Positions 12,720 through 23,312 of a DNA stretch of 64,000 bases are shown here, piece after piece. Under the pieces are notes generated by a model. The model searched no databases, was not told where the DNA came from, and saw only the letters and a program-made list of their open reading frames with translations. This DNA is from Aurifilum marmelostoma (Eukaryota; Ascomycota; Sordariomycetes; Diaporthales; Cryphonectriaceae): NCBI GenBank assembly GCA_027559495.1, contig JAMXSV010000003.1, positions 2,232,001 to 2,296,000 on the forward strand. The letters are read 5' to 3'. Each line of letters begins with the position of its first letter. The stretch's first letter is position 1. The translations under genes were made by a program, and so were the position numbers.

Positions 12720-13425
12720 ATGTGTGAGTCAGGACAGAGAGAGGGTGGTGGTGACAAGAGACGAGAGTCTCGACGACGACCGCATCTCTATAGCACCTGG
12801 TCAGGCGTTTAGGATAAGATTTTATTTTCTTTGTTTCATGGTTAACCTGTTCAGAGAGATCTCGATCACACACAGCGGGAACAGACAGGCTGGAAAGTAA
12901 AGGGCAGGAAAGAAGGCTTGACATATGGGCACGAGGCGTGTGTGGTTTTGGTATGGGATTGGGTGGCCAGGCATACGAGCGCCATTGCTGTTGTTGGTGT
13001 TGAGAAGTTGCATTGCGAGGGCGTCCGAGTGCTGCCTACAAGGGAGTTTCATATACAGACAGATACAGGTTCAGGAATTAATTATTGGTGTTGCTGCTGC
13101 TGCTGCTTGCTGCTGCTGTGGGAGACATGTCTTGAGTAGCCTCTGGGAAGACGAAAGGGGTTCCGGGCTATTGACTACTTAATGGAAGGCCTGATGCAAC
13201 CCCCCAAGTGCACAGCGCAGTCAGTGTCTTTACGATGAATAGAAAGTGAATACCAGCCAGGCAATTATAATGCAAACCGATCTACGCCAGGGTTGGTCTG
13301 TCTATCAGATCTATCTTTTTAATCCCAAAGGTCCCAATCGAGATGTCCCATACGAGAATGAAAGAAAACAAAGAAACGAGGAGGAAGAGAGAGAGAGAGA
13401 GAGAGACACACACAGCTCATCTCAC
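12720..13425. other. Intergenic region between convergent genes
   Basis: Holds the 3' UTRs of the flanking genes, which converge. A TGAGTCA heptamer lies at 12724, directly after the stop, where it is unlikely to act as a promoter element. A short TGC/CTG repeat is near 13090 and an AGAG tract near 13388-13406. No gene is seen. Confidence 0.7.
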
Positions 13426-14618
13426 TCACTCATGCGGCCTCGCCGCCAGGTCCGGCCTCTTCTCCCGCAGCACCTCCTGCACGGTGGCCAACAGCGCGGC
13501 ATGCAGGTGCGCGGGCGCGGCGACGAAGCCATAGTTTGCGACCATGGTCCTGCCGGCGGCCAGGTCGGCGGGGCGGCCGTCGACGTCGGTGACGGTGCCG
13601 CCGACCTCCTCGAACAGCAGCATGGCGCCGGCGTGGTCCCAGATCTTGGCGAGGCGGGCGCGCGAGGCGTAGACCCACCAGGTGCTGTTGCCGACGCCGA
13701 GGGCGAGGAGGGCCCAGCGGAGGACCCAGGGGGAGCAGGGTGCTGCCCGGGTAGGGGACGGCGAGGCGGGCGGCGACCTCCTCGTGGACGGCGGGCAGGC
13801 CGGAGGGGTTGCGGGCGGTGGTGGAGAGGAGGCGGGGGTGGTGGGCGTGGGTGGGCAGGCGCCTGGGCAGGGACGAGGAGGAGGAGGTGGTGGTGGAGTA
13901 GTCGTTGTGGTTCACGTCGTCGTCGTCGTCCTGCAGGCTCCGGACAAAGGCGCCGTGGCCCCGCACGGCAAAGAGGATGCAGCCCTCCCCCCGAGGGGTC
14001 GAGCGAGGCGTCGGTGGCAGGGTAGGCGACCGAGGCGGACAGGTTGGGGCAGGCGACGACGGACAGGACCTGCTCGCCGTCGCGCAGCAGGGCGACGTTG
14101 ACGGCGTAGACGAGGCCGCGCACAAAGTTCTCGGTGCCGTCGATGGGGTCAAACACCCAGGTGCGGCCGCGCCTGCTGGGCTGGCCGGTGCCGCACCAGT
14201 CGATCAGCTGGCACATGTGCTCTGGGGAGTCGGGGATCCTGACGAGCGAGGTGGTGGTGGTGGTGGCGGTGGCGGCGGCGGTGGCCTGCTGCAGGGTGAA
14301 CCAGACGCGGCGCAGGAGGGCCGGGCTGGCGCGCAGGGCGTCGGCCGACTCCTCGCCTACGAACTTGTCGTCTGGGAAGGCGGCGTGGATGGTGCAGGTC
14401 AGGAGGGCCTGGATGGCAAAGTCGCCCACCGTGACGGGGGAGAGGTCGTCCTTGGAGACCACGCCCAGGCCGTCGTCTTTGTTCTTCTTGTTGTCATCGT
14501 CGTCGTCGTCGTCGTCGTCGGCTCGCTGGGCCTGGGCGAGGACGAGGCTGCTGAGCCTCGCGGCGGCCTGGACGGCGGCGATGGCGACCTCGAGTTCTTG
14601 TGCGTAGGGGGAATCCAT
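13426..14618 (-). CDS. HAL2/inositol-monophosphatase-family phosphatase; two frame breaks
   Basis: Predicted Mg2+-dependent, Li+/Na+-sensitive phosphatase, closest in motif style to 3'(2'),5'-bisphosphate nucleotidase, which removes PAP formed in sulfate assimilation. Visible signatures in order: VGEES (metal-binding Glu), WVFDPIDGTENFVRG (the DPIDGT motif), then VLSVVACPNLS, and near the C terminus WDHAGAMLLFEEVGG (the WDxA motif). The ATG at 14618 gives MDSPYAQELEVAI. The coding sequence is in three frames: breaks lie at C6 13989-13994 and G5 13729-13733. Deleting one base at each gives 396 residues ending DLAARPHE at the TGA 13428-13426. The family is usually about 350 residues; the excess is an Asp9 run from a GTC/GAC microsatellite and a Thr/Ala run. 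A general inositol monophosphatase remains possible. Confidence 0.8.
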
Positions 14619-14642
14619 AGGGTGGGTGGGTGAGTGAGTGGT

Positions 14643-14673
<31 letters not shown>

Positions 14674-15262
14674 AATTCTTTTGCTCTTGACTTGTTGGTG
14701 AATAGTGATGACGATGAATATAGGGCTGGAGTTCTGAGGGTCGTCCCTTTTGTATGGGGGTCCTTTTTCTCTCATGACTCCCGGGAACTGAGTGAGTGAG
14801 GGAATTAACCCTAACCCTCAGTCTGGTCATGTTGATGATGATGATGAATGTTTTCGGGCAAACATGATGTTGTTCGTGAAAGCTGTTTTGTTTGTATTGT
14901 TTCCACTTTCAATTATATAACTTGATTATGACAATGTGGTGCTCATCATTGGGTGATGATTGACAAACTTCAAGGAAACCATGTTTTCATTAAGATATAG
15001 TTAGGTGGTATTCTCAAAAGTATGCCGATCTCAAGTGCCGGAGAGGACCAGCAAGCGCATTTATGTTGTCCCTAGACGACCTTCCAATGTTTAAACCCAA
15101 AATTTGTTGGCCTTGATGCACTTTTCTCCAATGGCCATTACCCATATATCCGGATAGACCCCTCCCCCTCTCTTTCGTGGCAACTTCTCGTCTGGATCAT
15201 CATCTGATGGTGCGTGTGTATGTTGTACATGTACTGACCCAACTCATCGCTCTTGGATCACC
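14619..15262. other. Divergent promoter region, phosphatase and P450
   Basis: Shared upstream region of two divergent genes. From the phosphatase side it starts with a TGTATG repeat (about 14640-14672) and contains a telomere-like box at 14805-14818. The part from about 14830 to 15130 is clearly AT-rich. No gene is seen. Confidence 0.75.
14805..14818 (-). promoter_or_regulatory. Telobox (two TTAGGG-type repeats)
   Basis: The + strand reads TTAACCCTAACCCT, that is AGGGTTAGGGTTAA on the coding strand of the phosphatase gene, 187 bases upstream of its ATG. Such boxes are bound by Tbf1/TRF-type Myb proteins in other fungi (known); use here is inferred. A second copy lies at 60775-60787 in the same orientation relative to its gene. 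Confidence 0.5.
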
Positions 15263-16928
15263 ATGATTACCCTCTCTCTTGTTGTCAAGGGCATACTTGT
15301 CCTGTTGATAGTATACATCCTATACACACTCATAGCAGAACTATTCTTCTCACCACTGCGCAGCATCCCAGGCCCTTTTGCCGCCCGCCTCACGAGGCTG
15401 TGGTACTTTACCCGCGTGGCCCAAGCCAACTTCCAGCATGAGAACACTGCCCTGCATCGCAAGTACGGTCCACTGGTGCGCGTCAGCCCCAACCATATCA
15501 GCATCGACGACCCAGACGCCGTCAAGACCATCTACGGCATAGGCACCAGGTTCCCCAAGTCAGATTGGTACCAGGGAGCCCGCGCACCGGGCAAGGGCAG
15601 CACGACGCTCTTCTCGGAGCAGAATATCAGGGTGCACGCCGAGAACCGCAAGCAGTTCCAGAGCGTCTACAACATGAGCTCCCTCGTGTCGTACGAGACC
15701 TTTGTGGACGAGTGCGCGGACCTGTTTGCCCAGAGGCTGGACGAGATGGCCACGCGTGGAGGGGGAGGGGAAGGGGGGAGGAGGAGGAGGACACCTTGTC
15801 AACATGGCGCACTGGTTCCAGGCGTATGCGTTCGATGTGATTGCGTGCATCACCTTTGGAGGGCGCTTCGGCTTCCTTGACGCGGGCGAGGACATCAGGG
15901 GCATGATGGGCCAGCTGCGCGACGTCGTGCGGTACACGACCCTGGTGGGCATCTTTCCAAAGATTCACGAGTGGATTTTCTACCCGTCGGCGAGGCTGGG
16001 CCTGTTTGGCTCCGAGGGGAAGGTGGCGCACATGGAATTTGTGAGAAGGCGCATGGCGGTCCGGGAGGAAGAGCGTAAGCTTGGTGGTGGTGCTGGTGGT
16101 GGCGGCGGCGGCGGTCAGAAGAACCAGGCCCATGCGGAGGGGTCAGTCAGCAGCAGTAAGCCCAAAGACTTTATGGACAAGTTGTGGGACAGACACGACG
16201 AGAACCCCGAAAAGTTGACAAAGTACCACATCTTCATGGTCGGCCTGTCCAACATCTCGGCGGGCTCCGACACGACCGCCTCGGCGCTGTCAGGCATGCT
16301 CTACCACCTGCTCGCCAGCCCGCGCGTGCTGGCCAAGCTCCAGGACGAGATCAGGGACTTCACCAGCCAGGGGAAGCTCTCGGACCGCCCGACCTTTGAC
16401 GAGACCCGCCACATGCCCTACCTCGACGCCGTGATCAAGGAGGCCATCCGCGTGCACTCGGCCGTCGGCCTGCCGCTGTGGCGCGTGGTCCCCGAGGGCG
16501 GCGTCGAGGTCGCAGGCCATTTCATCCCGGCCGGCACCAACGTCGGCGTCAACCCGTGGACAGCACACAGAAACGAGGAGGTCTGGGGCCGGGACGCGGA
16601 GCTGTTCAGGCCGGAGCGCTGGCTGGAGGCGCAGGCCGAGGCCGAGGTCCAGGGCGACGGGGCAGGCAGCAAGACCTCCACCAGGCTGCAGAGGATGGAG
16701 GCGTACTACCTGTCCTTTGGACTCGGGTCGAGGACGTGTATCGGGAAGCACATCAGCATGCTCGAGATCTCGAAGCTGGTGCCGAGGCTGCTGAGGGACT
16801 TTGGGTTTGAGCTGGCCAGGCCGGGCGAGGAGATGCAGTGCAAGGACTTTTGGTTTGTGCTGCCCAAGTCTCTGTATGTACGGGTCAGCAGGAGGAAGAA
16901 AAGTAGTGAGACTGTTTTAAATTCGTAG
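15263..16928 (+). CDS. Cytochrome P450 monooxygenase, pisatin-demethylase-like; frame broken in a G-rich stretch
   Basis: Haem-thiolate monooxygenase, expected to be ER-anchored: the N terminus from ATG 15263 is a hydrophobic anchor (MITLSLVVKGILVLLIVYIL) followed by the proline hinge SIPGPFAARL. Later motifs: I-helix SAGSDTTAS, K-helix KEAIR, FRPERW, and the haem loop FGLGSRTCIGKH with the cysteine ligand. The overall style matches fungal P450s annotated as pisatin demethylases, but the substrate cannot be deduced. The frame breaks in a G/A-rich stretch (15759-15789). One G too many in any of the G runs accounts for it; with it removed the protein is 554 residues, no intron, and reads LVNMAHWFQAYAFDVIACIT after the junction. 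Two Gly-rich insertions (15760s and about 16085-16115) are unusual for a P450 and lie in predicted loops. It has no biosynthetic neighbours. Confidence 0.85.
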
Positions 16929-17158
16929 CAGGAATGGCTACAGTGCGCAAAGCAAAACAGTCTTGTTGCGTGGAGAGCGTGGCGAAATAAATGGGTCAGT
17001 CCAATTGGTCTTGATGGACGAGCTCAAGCAGTATTGTATAGATGCATTCGAGTCCCTTCGATGTTGGGATGAAATTGAGAAATGATGTTGTGCTGGCAGC
17101 AACATGGGCTCAAGTGTATAATTGGAAAGAGAGACAAGAGAGAGAGAGAGAGAGAGAG

Positions 17159-17196
<38 letters not shown>

Positions 17197-17742
17197 GTGA
17201 GGCTATACTGAAGCTGTAGCTTACATAGTAGTGCTGGGGGGTAACTGCTTAGGTGCTGTGGGCCCCAGCTACAGCAGGGCAGGTTGAGAACATACTAGAG
17301 TCAGGCCATGTGTGGGGCTCTCCCCCGCTCCAAGGTGACTGTGAACTGCGGGTGAGGACCCTCTAAAAAGACCCGTGCCGCCGATAAGCGGAGAGAACAG
17401 GGCATGACACTAACCCACCCCCAGCTTGGATGTGTGGTCTGACGCACCCGTGGCACCCACACAGGCATGAGCAACCACCCTAGAGTTGGGGTACAGTAGG
17501 ATTTTGGAGACACCACCCTGCTACTGCCGCCGCCGCTGCTGCTGTTGCTGGTTGCACCACACATCAACAACCTCTACGCGAGATTTTTCTTGTTTTCTTT
17601 TTTTGCCTTTTCTCTCTCTCTCGTTGCGCTTCCTTCTTCCCACCACCAATTCCCCTTCTCTCACCCTCTCCATCACCCATCCAGCTTTCAAGAGCTCCTT
17701 CTTGTCTCCCACGACATCATCACCAGCAGCAGTCCAGCCAAG
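16929..17742. other. Intergenic region and leader of the aminotransferase gene
   Basis: Contains the P450 3' UTR, a (GA)n(TG)n tract at 17137-17193, and from about 17520 a C/T-rich stretch with CTG/CCG triplets that is probably the promoter and 5' leader of the gene at 17743. No gene is seen. Confidence 0.7.
17137..17193. repeat. Compound (AG)n(TG)n microsatellite
   Basis: About 26 bases of AG dinucleotides switch directly to about 31 bases of TG dinucleotides. Confidence 0.95.
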
Positions 17743-19463
17743 ATGCTGTCCACCACCAGAATCGCAGCTCGTCGAGCTTGCGCCCTCAACACCACAGCTC
17801 TGCGTGCTGCCTCCACCTGGGCCAAGGTTCCTCAGGGTCCTCCTGTGAGTCCAACCAGACCAGATCAAGCTAGGAGAGACTAATTGGCTGCCTTTTTTGA
17901 TCATACAACCTTGCTAACCAATGTAACCTTCTCTAGGATGTAAGTGATTGATGCCTGTCTGCCAGTAGAGGGTGGTTCTGGGGGAAGCTTTGTATGACTG
18001 ACGAGAGCATCTTTTTCTTGTCACAATCATCAGGCCATTCTTGGTATGTCATGTTCCCACCACCATCATGATGATGATGCAAATGACTGGCCTCAATCAC
18101 ACTCGCTGCTTGCTAACATTCTGCTCTTTTTCCAACCAGGCATCACTGAGGCATTCAAGGCCGACAGCTTCGACAAGAAGATCAACCTGGGTACGCTGCC
18201 CCTTCGCATCCTCCTCCTCCTCGTCGACATCTATCCTTTCATCTGTCCTGCCAGCCAGACTCGACCCAATCCTCTACAATCCCCCAAAAAAAAAAAAAAA
18301 AAAAAAGACCATCAAACTACTGCTGTACTGGGCGTGTGCTGACGGGTCCCTCTGCAACCTACAGGTGTCGGGGCCTATCGTGATGACAAGGGCAAGCCTT
18401 ACGTGCTGCCCTCTGTCCGCAAGGCCGAGGACAAGGTCGTCTCGGCCGGCCTGAACAAGGAGTACGCCGGCATCACTGGTGTGCCCGAGTTCACCTCGGC
18501 CGCTGCCACGCTGGCCTACGGAAAGGGCAGCTCCGCCCTCAGCCGCACCGCCATCACCCAGTCCATCTCGGGCACTGGTGCCCTGCGCATCGGCGGGGCC
18601 TTCCTCTCCCGGTTCTACCCTGGCGCCAAGACCATCTACATCCCCACGCCCTCGTGGGCCAACCACGCCGCCGTCTTCAAGGACTCGGGCCTGACGGTCG
18701 AGAAGTACCGCTACTACAACAAGGACACCATCGGCCTCGACTTTGACGGCATGGTCGCCGACATCAAGGCCGCCCCCAGGGGCAGCATCTTCCTGCTGCA
18801 CGCCTGCGCCCACAACCCCACCGGTGTCGACCCCACCCCCGACCAGTGGAAGACCATCGAGGCCGCCGTCCGCGAGGGCGAGCACTACGCCTTCTTCGAC
18901 ATGGCCTACCAGGGCTTCGCCAGCGGCGACATCAACAAGGACGCCTTTGCCCTGCGCTACTTTGTCGAGAAGGGCCACAACCCCTGCCTGGCCCAGTCCT
19001 TCGCCAAGAACATGGGCCTGTACGGCGAGCGCACCGGCGCCTTCTCCGTCGTCTGCGAGTCGGCCGAGGAGAAGAAGCGCGTCGACTCCCAGATCAAGAT
19101 CCTCGTCCGCCCCCTGTACTCCAACCCCCCATCCACGGCGCCCGCATCGCCGCCGAGATCCTCAACACCCCCGAGCTGTACGACGAGTGGCTGGTCGAGG
19201 TCAAGGGCATGGCCGACCGCATCATCAAGATGCGCGCCCTCCTCAAGGAGAACCTCGAGAAGCTCGGCTCCAAGCACGACTGGTCCCACATCACCAGCCA
19301 GATCGGCATGTTTGCCTACACCGGCCTGACCCCCGAGCAGATGGACCAGCTGGCCAAGGAGCACTCCGTCTACGCCACCAAGGACGGCCGCATCTCTGTT
19401 GCCGGTATCACCAGCGACAACGTCGGCCGCCTGGCCCAGGCCATCTACGCCGTCAAGGGCTAG
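17743..19463 (+). CDS. Mitochondrial aspartate aminotransferase; five exons, two microexons, one frame break
   Basis: PLP enzyme interconverting aspartate/2-oxoglutarate and oxaloacetate/glutamate (malate-aspartate shuttle). Exons: 17743-17844, 17937-17939, 18034-18043, 18140-18190, 18365-19463. The N terminus (MLSTTRIAARRACALNTTAL) is an Arg/Ser-rich mitochondrial presequence. The spliced start of the mature protein reads VPQGPP-D-AILG-ITEAFKAD, matching the family pattern GPPDxILGxTEAFK, and needs both microexons. Other motifs: GVGAYRDDKGKPYVLPSVRKAE, HNPTGVDPT, and SFAKNMGLYGER with the PLP lysine at 19006-19008. The frame breaks in C6 at 19125-19130; one more C restores YSNPPIHGARIAAEIL and a total of 421 residues, the usual length. 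Introns 1 and 3 have GCTAAC branch sites. Such a housekeeping gene is unlikely to be a pseudogene. Confidence 0.92.
17937..17939 (+). other. 3-nt microexon (GAT, one Asp codon)
   Basis: Sits between an acceptor CTTCTCTAG (with GCTAAC branch site at about 17913-17918) and a perfect donor GTAAGT. It is phase 0 on both sides and supplies the Asp that follows Gly-Pro-Pro in aspartate aminotransferases. Skipping it keeps the frame but loses this residue. Confidence 0.85.
18034..18043 (+). other. 10-nt microexon (GCCATTCTTG)
   Basis: Flanked by acceptor ATCATCAG and donor GTATGT; encodes Ala-Ile-Leu and the first base of Gly. Required to keep frame into the next exon (ITEAFKAD). Confidence 0.88.
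18286..18306. repeat. A21 homopolymer inside intron 4
   Basis: Run of 21 A within the 174-nt intron 18191-18364 of the aminotransferase gene, which makes this intron the longest of the four. Confidence 0.9.
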
Positions 19464-19585
19464 ATCTGACCAGGGTTTTCCTTCCTCTCTTGGGAGGAGG
19501 AGGGGGTGGGTGGGTTTTCTTTTGGAATGAATGGAATGGAACAAGGATTTGGATGTGGGCCGAACACAGACAGGGCTTAGGCTCC

Positions 19586-19617
<32 letters not shown>

Positions 19618-21088
19618 TTTCCCAGGTGGGAGTCGTGATCTACTACTAGTCCGGCGTGTACAAAATCTGGTGCATCATGGGGCTAGGTAAAGAGGGCATG
19701 ATAGATGGTGGCCGAGCGTGGGCACAAACAGGTCTAGACGGCAATCCTCGAGAGAAGAAACAAAAGAAATGCACACATCTGCTCTAGTCATGAAGACAAC
19801 CAATCCAGACGTGACAGACGAGGAAGTGACCTGCATGCCTCCGCCGCCAGCGCGGCCGCCGCCCCAGAGAGGTTAGGAGGCAGCGCATGATCAGGTGCAA
19901 AGGCGATGCTTATTATTCGATACCTCCAACATCCAGCTTTCTGCGCACTGTGGAATCTTTACTACTCATACACCTCTACTACTTGCTTCACTGCTACTGT
20001 ATACGTCAATTCTACGACTCAAATACGGTAGAGTGTCACGCCAAGATGGACTCTCACACACATATCTGCACTGTCAATCTCACATACAAAGCAAAAAAGC
20101 AGGTTTCAATCCCCCTGCAGGTGCGCCCGCCCCCCCCCCCCCCCCGCCCCCCTGTGGCGCTGAGGATCAAATATTCCTCGTGGGTGAGGTTGTGGCTGAT
20201 ACAACACATCAGCCCTCTGAACAAAAGAAAGCCGGCAGGATTGTGCCGTCAGACTGCATAACCATATCAACATGTTGAACCGCGATTGGATTAGAGCACA
20301 GCAGCATGGGGGGAAAGGACCCATCGCATGCCCAAACCAACAGGTCGTACCCAGCCAACAGCCCTTGAAAAACCCTTCAGGATGGATTCCAATATGCAGA
20401 CTACCGTAAGCCGTAACCTTTGTCCCAACAACCAACGACCAGATGAAGGAGGACCCCTATCCCGGCTGCTTCTTCCAGCTCCGCCATCAGAGTCCCAAAG
20501 CACGCCCAATCGCAGCAGCCAGTAAGTAAGTACGGGACCTGGGTTGGTGGCTGGTATGGTGCCACCGCCGCACAATCTCCTGCTGTCAAACGCGGCTGCA
20601 GCCTATTGGTTGCCTGTATCCTTTCTTTGATGTTTTTGAAGCCGTTGCGGTGCGGCGCGGCTGAAGGACGACCGCCCCCCCCCCCTCCCTTTCCCTTTGT
20701 ACAGTGGTCCGGGATCCGCTTCGTCGAGCTGGGCGGCCGTCGGTAGGATTTCAGCCAGAGGCGAAGTCCAACGAAAAAGAGACATTCATGGGGTGTTTTC
20801 TTTTACCCTTGCAAGAGGAGGACCATGATCTGGGCTGATACGGCGTACACAGCGGCCCAAGGAGGCGGAGGGGGGGGTTCATGCTGGGTGGAGGTTCTGG
20901 GGGAGAGGGACGAGGAGAGGAACATTTATATAAACATTGCTTTCCTGCTGCCTCGCATCCGAACGTATGGGAGAACCAGGTTGGAATACGCGATTAGGCC
21001 TGCTCTCTACCTCTATCCTGCTCTATCATCCTCCCTTTCTTCTTCTTGTTCCAGTCCCTGCAAGCCGATAGCTATTCCTTCCTCCCTT

Positions 21089-21122
<34 letters not shown>

Positions 21123-21150
21123 CGTGTGTCTTTGTATCACTCCTCAGAAG
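19464..21150. other. 1.7 kb intergenic region
   Basis: Contains the aminotransferase 3' UTR with a (CT)n tract (about 19588-19617), a C16 run at 20130-20145, and the promoter of the protease gene. A TATATAA element at about 20925 and a (CT)n(GT)n tract at about 21090-21125 lie before its ATG. No gene is seen. Confidence 0.7.
20925..20933 (+). promoter_or_regulatory. Possible TATA box of the aspartic protease gene
   Basis: TATATAA-type element about 220 bases upstream of the ATG at 21151; plausible spacing for a fungal gene with a leader of 100-200 bases. Confidence 0.35.
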
Positions 21151-21982
21151 ATGAAGCTGGCGGGCTTGCTCCTCGTGGCGCAAGTCGCCTGCCACGCCTC
21201 GCAGACACCAGGCTCGCTGAGGCTCGACATGGCGCGGTCCCAGGGCACAGAGCCGCTGCTGAGACGGCGAGGCGCCTCCTCCTCTGCTGCTGCCGCCACC
21301 GGCGACGGCGCGGTGCTCAGCAGGATCATGAACATGGAGTCGCGGTACATGATCAACGTGACGGTGGGCACGCCGCCGCAGCCTCTGACGCTGACGCTGG
21401 ATACGGGGAGCTCTGATCTCTGGCTGCCCGGGGTCGACTCGGCTGAGTGCAGGGCGGGAGGCTGCATGTTTGGAGAGTGTATGTCTTTTTGGTCTTTCTT
21501 CACTCCCTTGCTACTCTTTTTCATATCACACACCTTTGGTACTAATGCGTGTTGTTGATGTGATAGATAACATGTCCGCGTCGTCAACCGCCGAGATGTA
21601 CCTGGAGGATGAGTTTCTTGTCGACTATGTGGACGGGTCTGAAGCAAGCGGAAGTTATATCGTACGTCGATCCTCTCTGCCCCTGGTCGTCCCACGAATG
21701 ATTTCCCCCCCCCCCCAAGGCTGACGGACTGCAAAGACGGAGACTGTACGAGTGGCAGGGTTCAACGTCGAGAACCTCACGGTCGGTTATGCATCCAACC
21801 TCACCGGGCTGAACTTTGGCCTGATGGGTGTCGGCTACAAGTGGACCGAGGGCACCACCGAGGGTGTGTTCTATGACAATATACCCACGCAGCTGGTCAA
21901 GGACAACATCATCAATACTGCGGCGTACAGCTTGTGGCTGGATGATTTTGGTGAGTGGACTTTTTTCTCTTGATCTTGCCTG

Positions 21983-22024
<42 letters not shown>

Positions 22025-23082
22025 TAGTCCGCCGTGCTGACCTGTGATCAGAGGCTGCCACCGGCTCTATCCTGTTCGGCGCCATAGACCGGTCCAAATA
22101 CCACGGGAACCTGACCCTCCTGGACTTCTGGCTCGACACGGGCAACGACGTCATCACCCGCTTCCTCGTCATGCTGTCGGGCATCACCGCCGTCAGCGGG
22201 TCCGGCTCCGACGCCCTGGGCTCCTCCTCCTTCCCCCTCACCGTCCTGCTCGACTCGGGCACCACGCTCACCTACCTGCCGACCGACCTCGCCCTCGAGA
22301 TCCTGGACGAGGTGGGCGGGACCTATGACGAGGACCTCGACTCCGTGTCTGTCCCGTGCGACCTCGCCGACAGCCTGGGGTACTTCTCCTTTGAGTTTGG
22401 CGGGCCCGGCGGCGCCGTCGTGGACGTCCTGATGAGCGACCTCGTGAGCCTCGACAGCAGCGACGGCTCGGACCCGCCGCTGTGCGAGTTCGGGCTGCAC
22501 CCCATGGGCCACGTCACCACGTCCGTCATCCTCGGCGACAGCTTCCTCCGGTCCGCGTACGTCGTCTACGACCTGGTCAACAACCAGGCCGCCATCGCCC
22601 AGACCAACTTCGCCGCCGGGGACGAGGACTCGGACATTGTCACGTTTGCCAGCCTCGGCGCCGCTGTGCCGCACGCCACCCTGGCGCCGGGCTACGGAAA
22701 CAACACCGGGAAAAAGGTCGCGGTCACGACCACGCTGGCGGCCTTTTCTGCGGAGGCGGGGTTTACCGACGTGCCGACTGCTGCGTCTGGCTCCTCCTCC
22801 TCTCCGACGAGCAGCTCCTCTGCGAAGGCGTCTTCGTCGGGCAAGACGTCGTCCTCGGGTTCCAAGGAGTCCGTGGGCATCGCGGGCCCGGCCATCGGTG
22901 GGGCCGCCGCTGGTGTGCTGCTGCTCGGCAGCGGTGTGTACGCGTGGAGGGCGATGGCTGCCAGGAAGAGGAAGAAGTATGGCGCCCGGGCGGGCGAGAG
23001 CCGGGCGGTGGAGGGGGAGGGGGTGACAGCTGGGGATGAGGCCAAGGTGCCTCTTGTGCCGACGGGGGAGGGGGGAGTATAA
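21151..23082 (+). CDS. Aspartic protease (pepsin family A1), secretory, with C-terminal membrane anchor
   Basis: Acid endopeptidase of the yapsin/OPSB type, expected at the plasma membrane or wall. Exons: 21151-21478, 21567-21661, 21737-21950, 22052-23082; all introns are GT-AG and phase-consistent, giving 555 residues. MKLAGLLLVAQVACHASQ is a signal peptide. Catalytic motifs are LTLDTGSSDLWL and VLLDSGTTLTYL. A Ser/Lys-rich linker precedes one membrane segment (GPAIGGAAAGVLLLGSGVYA) and a basic cytoplasmic end, so it is a type I membrane protein rather than GPI-anchored. Near the stop, a G6 run at 23070-23075 may hide one more frame break: with five G the protein would run on as EYNRLNQVQTAYKDDGAAGV to a stop at 23138-23140 (574 residues). 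Intron 3 contains a CT/GT microsatellite. Confidence 0.88.
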
Positions 23083-23276
23083 CCGGCTGAATCAGGTCCA
23101 GACGGCTTACAAGGATGATGGGGCAGCTGGCGTGATGTAAAGTGTGTGTGATGTAGTTATTCAAGGGGGAAGTGAGGCGTATTTGGGGGGTTTGTTTACA
23201 CTCTATGACTTGACTGTAATGACGGATCTGTTGAGGTGATGAAGTAGATCTAATACGTGACTCAGTTCCTTATGTG

Positions 23277-23312
<36 letters not shown>

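Noticed and set aside
15263..23082. Secondary-metabolite cluster around the P450
   Set aside because: No backbone enzyme, transporter or pathway regulator adjoins the P450; its neighbours are a HAL2-type phosphatase, a housekeeping aminotransferase and a protease.
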